Origin: Diplocloster agilis
GTDB lineage: Bacteria; Bacillota; Clostridia; Lachnospirales; Lachnospiraceae
Assembly (NCBI RefSeq): GCF_019042275.1
Contig: NZ_JAHQCW010000030.1
Coordinates: forward strand, 1-64,000
Reading direction: 5' to 3'
DNA: 64,000 nt
Positions within the stretch are counted from its first letter, which is position 1; each line of letters begins with the position of its first letter. The notes under the pieces are model-generated. The model did not search any database and was not told where the DNA came from. It saw nothing but the letters and a program-made list of their open reading frames with translations. A program made the translations under genes and the position numbers. Of the stretch, positions 61,890 to 64,000 are shown one piece after another.

Positions 61890-62852
61890 TTAATCAACCT
61901 CCTTTTGGTGACGCTTAAACAGATTCATCTCCAGAAGCCGTTCTTTGACTTCCGAGTTGTTAAAGAGCATCATAACGATCAATACGATGGAATATAACAG
62001 CATCCGGTAATCGTCCGCGCCCCGCAGCATTTCCGGCAGCACGGTCAGAATGACCGCAGCGATAATCGATCCCTTGATACTTCCCATACCGCCTAAAACC
62101 ACGATAACCAGAATCTCAATGGATTTGTTGTAATCAAAGGTCGTAGGCTTGATAATACCTACGTTATGGGCATAGACCACCCCGGCAATCCCCGCGAAAA
62201 ATGCACCGATGACAAACGCCAGCACTTTAAAACGGCTCACCGGTATACCGATGGACTCGGATGCGATATAGTTATCGCGCAGGGAACAGATCGCCCGCCC
62301 ATGCCGCGATTTTACCAGATTTGTTATAATGACGATCGTCAGGATGACCAGGATAAACACCAGCGTATAATGCTGATAGTTGGAGTACATGGGTATTTTG
62401 GAAAGCCCCTTGGAGCCATTCGTAAACGGCAGCGCATTCAGGACAGATTTTACGATTTCACCAAAAGCCAGTGTTACAATCGCCAGATAATCCCCGTGCA
62501 GTCTTAAAACCGGTACGCCGATCAGGAAGCCGAACACCGCCGCCATCACGCCGCCTGCGATCAACGCCAGGAAGAATTCCGCATAGGACGGCAGTTCCAT
62601 GGAAGTGGAAATCAGAGCCCCCGTATAAGCACCAATCGACATAAAACAGGCATGCCCCAGGGATAATTCCCCCAGGAAACCGGTAACCAGATTCAGGGAT
62701 ACCGCCAGCATAATATTGACTCCGACGGGAACGATCAGCGCCGTATACTGCCGGTTTAACATTCCGCTCTTCATCAGTATCGTGAGCAGAACATAAGAAG
62801 CAATAATAAAAGCAATCTCCAGAATAAATCCTTTGCTTATTTTCTTTTTCAC
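61890..62852 (-). CDS. livM: Branched-chain amino acid ABC transporter permease LivM
   Basis: 320 residues from GTG 62852 (AGGTGG upstream); a GTG at 62861 is also possible. About eight to ten helices with the LivM blocks VSLNLVTGFLGELSLGHACF and GGMGSIKGSIIAAVILTVLP. Membrane subunit with LivH. Only 1 bp separates its stop from the livG start. Confidence 0.93.
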   Translation of the reverse strand: MKKKISKGFILEIAFIIASYVLLTILMKSGMLNRQYTALIVPVGVNIMLAVSLNLVTGFLGELSLGHACFMSIGAYTGALISTSMELPSYAEFFLALIAGGVMAAVFGFLIGVPVLRLHGDYLAIVTLAFGEIVKSVLNALPFTNGSKGLSKIPMYSNYQHYTLVFILVILTIVIITNLVKSRHGRAICSLRDNYIASESIGIPVSRFKVLAFVIGAFFAGIAGVVYAHNVGIIKPTTFDYNKSIEILVIVVLGGMGSIKGSIIAAVILTVLPEMLRGADDYRMLLYSIVLIVMMLFNNSEVKERLLEMNLFKRHQKEVD

Positions 62853-62861
62853 GGTCCCCAC

Positions 62862-63743
62862 CTACACTTTCTCTGTACTGTTTTTGCCCATGAGGCCGGA
62901 CGGCTTCACCAGCAGCACCACAACCAGCACGCCAAATACGATTGCATCCGCAAGTTCCGTAGAAATATAAGCTTTGGAAATACTTTCAATGATACCCAGC
63001 AGGATACCGCCGATCATAGCTCCGGGCACGCTGCCGATACCGCCCAGAACGGCAGCCACGAAGGCTTTGATGCCGGGCAGGGCGCCAAGGGTGGGCCGCA
63101 GGGACTGATACTGGCATATGTACAGGATTCCTGCGACGGCCGCCAGAAAAGAGCCGATCGCAAAAGTCATGGAGATGGTTCTGTTTACATTGATCCCCAT
63201 CAGCGATGCCGCGCCTTTATCTTCCGACACCGCTCTCATGGCGCTTCCCGCTTTTGTTTTATTGATAAATAGAGTCAGCGCGATCATGCAGACCGTGGTG
63301 ACTATAAGAGTTACGATCGTCAGGCCGGAAACCGTAACACTGCCAAGCTTGACCGCCGGCACATTGATAATGGATTTGAACGGAATCGGGGTCGCTCCGA
63401 AAATCAACAGCGAAGCGCTCTGCAGGAAATAGCTGACGCCGATCGCCGTAATCAACACGGCCAGAGGCGGCGCCTTCCGCAGAGGTTTGTAAGCTACTTT
63501 CTCAATCACCACACCCAGGACCGCACAGGTAACGCAGGTCAGCAGCACAGCCGGAATCGCCGGCAGCTGCATATTAATGATGGCCACATACAGAGCGTAA
63601 GCTCCTACCATAATGATATCGCCGTGAGCAAAATTGATCATTTTCGCAATTCCGTAAACCATCGTGTAGCCCAGAGCGATCAACGCATAGATACTGCCCG
63701 TCCTCAAGCCGTTGAGCAACTGTTCTATGATATTTGTCAGCAT
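62862..63743 (-). CDS. livH: Branched-chain amino acid ABC transporter permease LivH
   Basis: 293 residues from ATG 63743 (GAGGTGAG upstream; a longer start at 63758 is less likely). About eight helices with the LivH blocks YALIALGYTMVYGIAKMINF and ALPGIKAFVAAVLGGIGSVP. Membrane subunit with LivM, same operon; the substrate-binding protein gene lies just upstream. Confidence 0.95.
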   Translation of the reverse strand: MLTNIIEQLLNGLRTGSIYALIALGYTMVYGIAKMINFAHGDIIMVGAYALYVAIINMQLPAIPAVLLTCVTCAVLGVVIEKVAYKPLRKAPPLAVLITAIGVSYFLQSASLLIFGATPIPFKSIINVPAVKLGSVTVSGLTIVTLIVTTVCMIALTLFINKTKAGSAMRAVSEDKGAASLMGINVNRTISMTFAIGSFLAAVAGILYICQYQSLRPTLGALPGIKAFVAAVLGGIGSVPGAMIGGILLGIIESISKAYISTELADAIVFGVLVVVLLVKPSGLMGKNSTEKV

Positions 63744-63835
63744 CCTCTCACCTCTCATATTTCGATTGATACATATCTTTCAAGCTCTCTTGCAAAATAT
63801 GTATCAACCGAATCCTTAGTTCCTATCAACAACCG

Positions 63836-63864
63836 GAAAAAGGGCGTCATAGAGATGACGCCCT
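63836..63864 (-). terminator. Terminator/attenuator between the liv binding protein and livH
   Basis: AGGGCGTCAT, AGAG loop, ATGACGCCCT, then TTTTT leftward. It lies within the operon and would make the binding-protein message more abundant than that of the membrane and ATPase subunits. Confidence 0.75.
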
Positions 63865-63875
63865 GTCCTTTTTCA

Positions 63876-64000
63876 TTAATCTGCTGTATAAGCGTACTGT
63901 CCTTCTTTAATCTCGATGAATTTTGCACCCTTGTTCGGTTCACCGCTCTTATCAAAGGTCATGGTTCCGGTCAGGCCGTCTACGGTCAGGCCGTCCATTG
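63876..64000 (-). CDS. Partial branched-chain amino acid ABC substrate-binding protein (C-terminus)
   Basis: Only the last 41 residues are in the window. The frame ends with GLTGTMTFDKSGEPNKGAKF and IEIKEGQYAYTAD before TAA. The G-x-TG-x-x-x-FD-x-x-G-x-P pattern is the conserved C-terminal strand of LivJ/LivK-type periplasmic-binding proteins. Position upstream of livH on the same strand supports this. Confidence 0.85.
   Translation of the reverse strand, partial: MDGLTVDGLTGTMTFDKSGEPNKGAKFIEIKEGQYAYTAD

Noticed and set aside
63755-63955. A 66-codon minus-strand frame overlapping the liv terminator
   Set aside because: It crosses the terminator and lies in another frame from the recognisable binding-protein C-terminus; no ribosome binding site.

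Overview
The window reads as a chromosomal segment of a low-to-mid GC Firmicute of class Clostridia, most likely family Lachnospiraceae. The grounds are: AGGAGG-type ribosome binding sites and sigma-A promoters with 17-bp spacers; the linked secG-rnr-smpB-ssrA block; many family-typical genes (DUF6465, DUF6179-like, DUF5058, PTS_EIIC_2/PfoR-like); a clostridial feo locus; and no tRNA, rRNA, phage or plasmid backbone genes. Genus cannot be decided from the sequence alone.

Layout. 0-4.3 kb: a short sirtuin-like protein, a DUF6465 protein, an OmpR/HisKA two-component pair and a lipoprotein cyclophilin. 4.3-7 kb: a MerR regulator, then an AT-rich accessory patch with a frameshifted membrane-protein gene, a HEAT-like protein and a Cys-rich protein. 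7.4-11.8 kb: an iron locus, feoA-feoA-feoB plus a Cys-rich partner facing a DtxR-type regulator and a DUF2325 gene. It is tied together by at least five copies of a 16-bp palindrome of the form GTTAG-N6-CTAAC. 11.8-21.1 kb: an ABC-F ATPase, tmRNA, a translationally coupled DUF3791-DUF3990-DUF3791 cassette, a Pro/Gly tandem-repeat protein, DUF434, smpB, rnr, secG and enolase. 21.3-29.9 kb: YitT, a zinc-ribbon protein, a Fic protein, lysA, fabH, and an M20 peptidase linked to two membrane proteins (one DUF5058). 30-41.9 kb: a very large PAS/GGDEF/histidine-kinase/receiver hybrid, an HD protein, a methyltransferase, a YaiI/YqxD protein, a Na/Pi cotransporter, a DUF6179-like protein, YbaK, a MATE transporter and DegV. 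42.0-42.5 kb: a 491-bp near-perfect palindrome without genes. 42.6-51.4 kb: an Fe-alcohol dehydrogenase, class Ia-type nrdB/nrdA with two NrdR boxes, a NiaR-type repressor followed by a PTS_EIIC_2 membrane protein, and a DUF362 ferredoxin. 51.4-58.3 kb: a ribose-type sugar ABC operon with a FucU-like mutarotase and a TIM-barrel isomerase, divergent from an AraC regulator. 58.3-64 kb: a D,D-carboxypeptidase, a cytidylate-kinase-like protein and a branched-chain amino acid (liv) ABC operon cut by the window end.

The best candidates for something undescribed are the 491-bp palindrome at 42006-42496, the DUF3791/DUF3990 cassette beside tmRNA, and the NiaR-linked membrane protein. The regulatory architecture visible by eye (iron palindromes, NrdR boxes filling the nrd promoter spacer, a promoter-proximal terminator in front of the Na/Pi transporter gene) gives several directly testable predictions.
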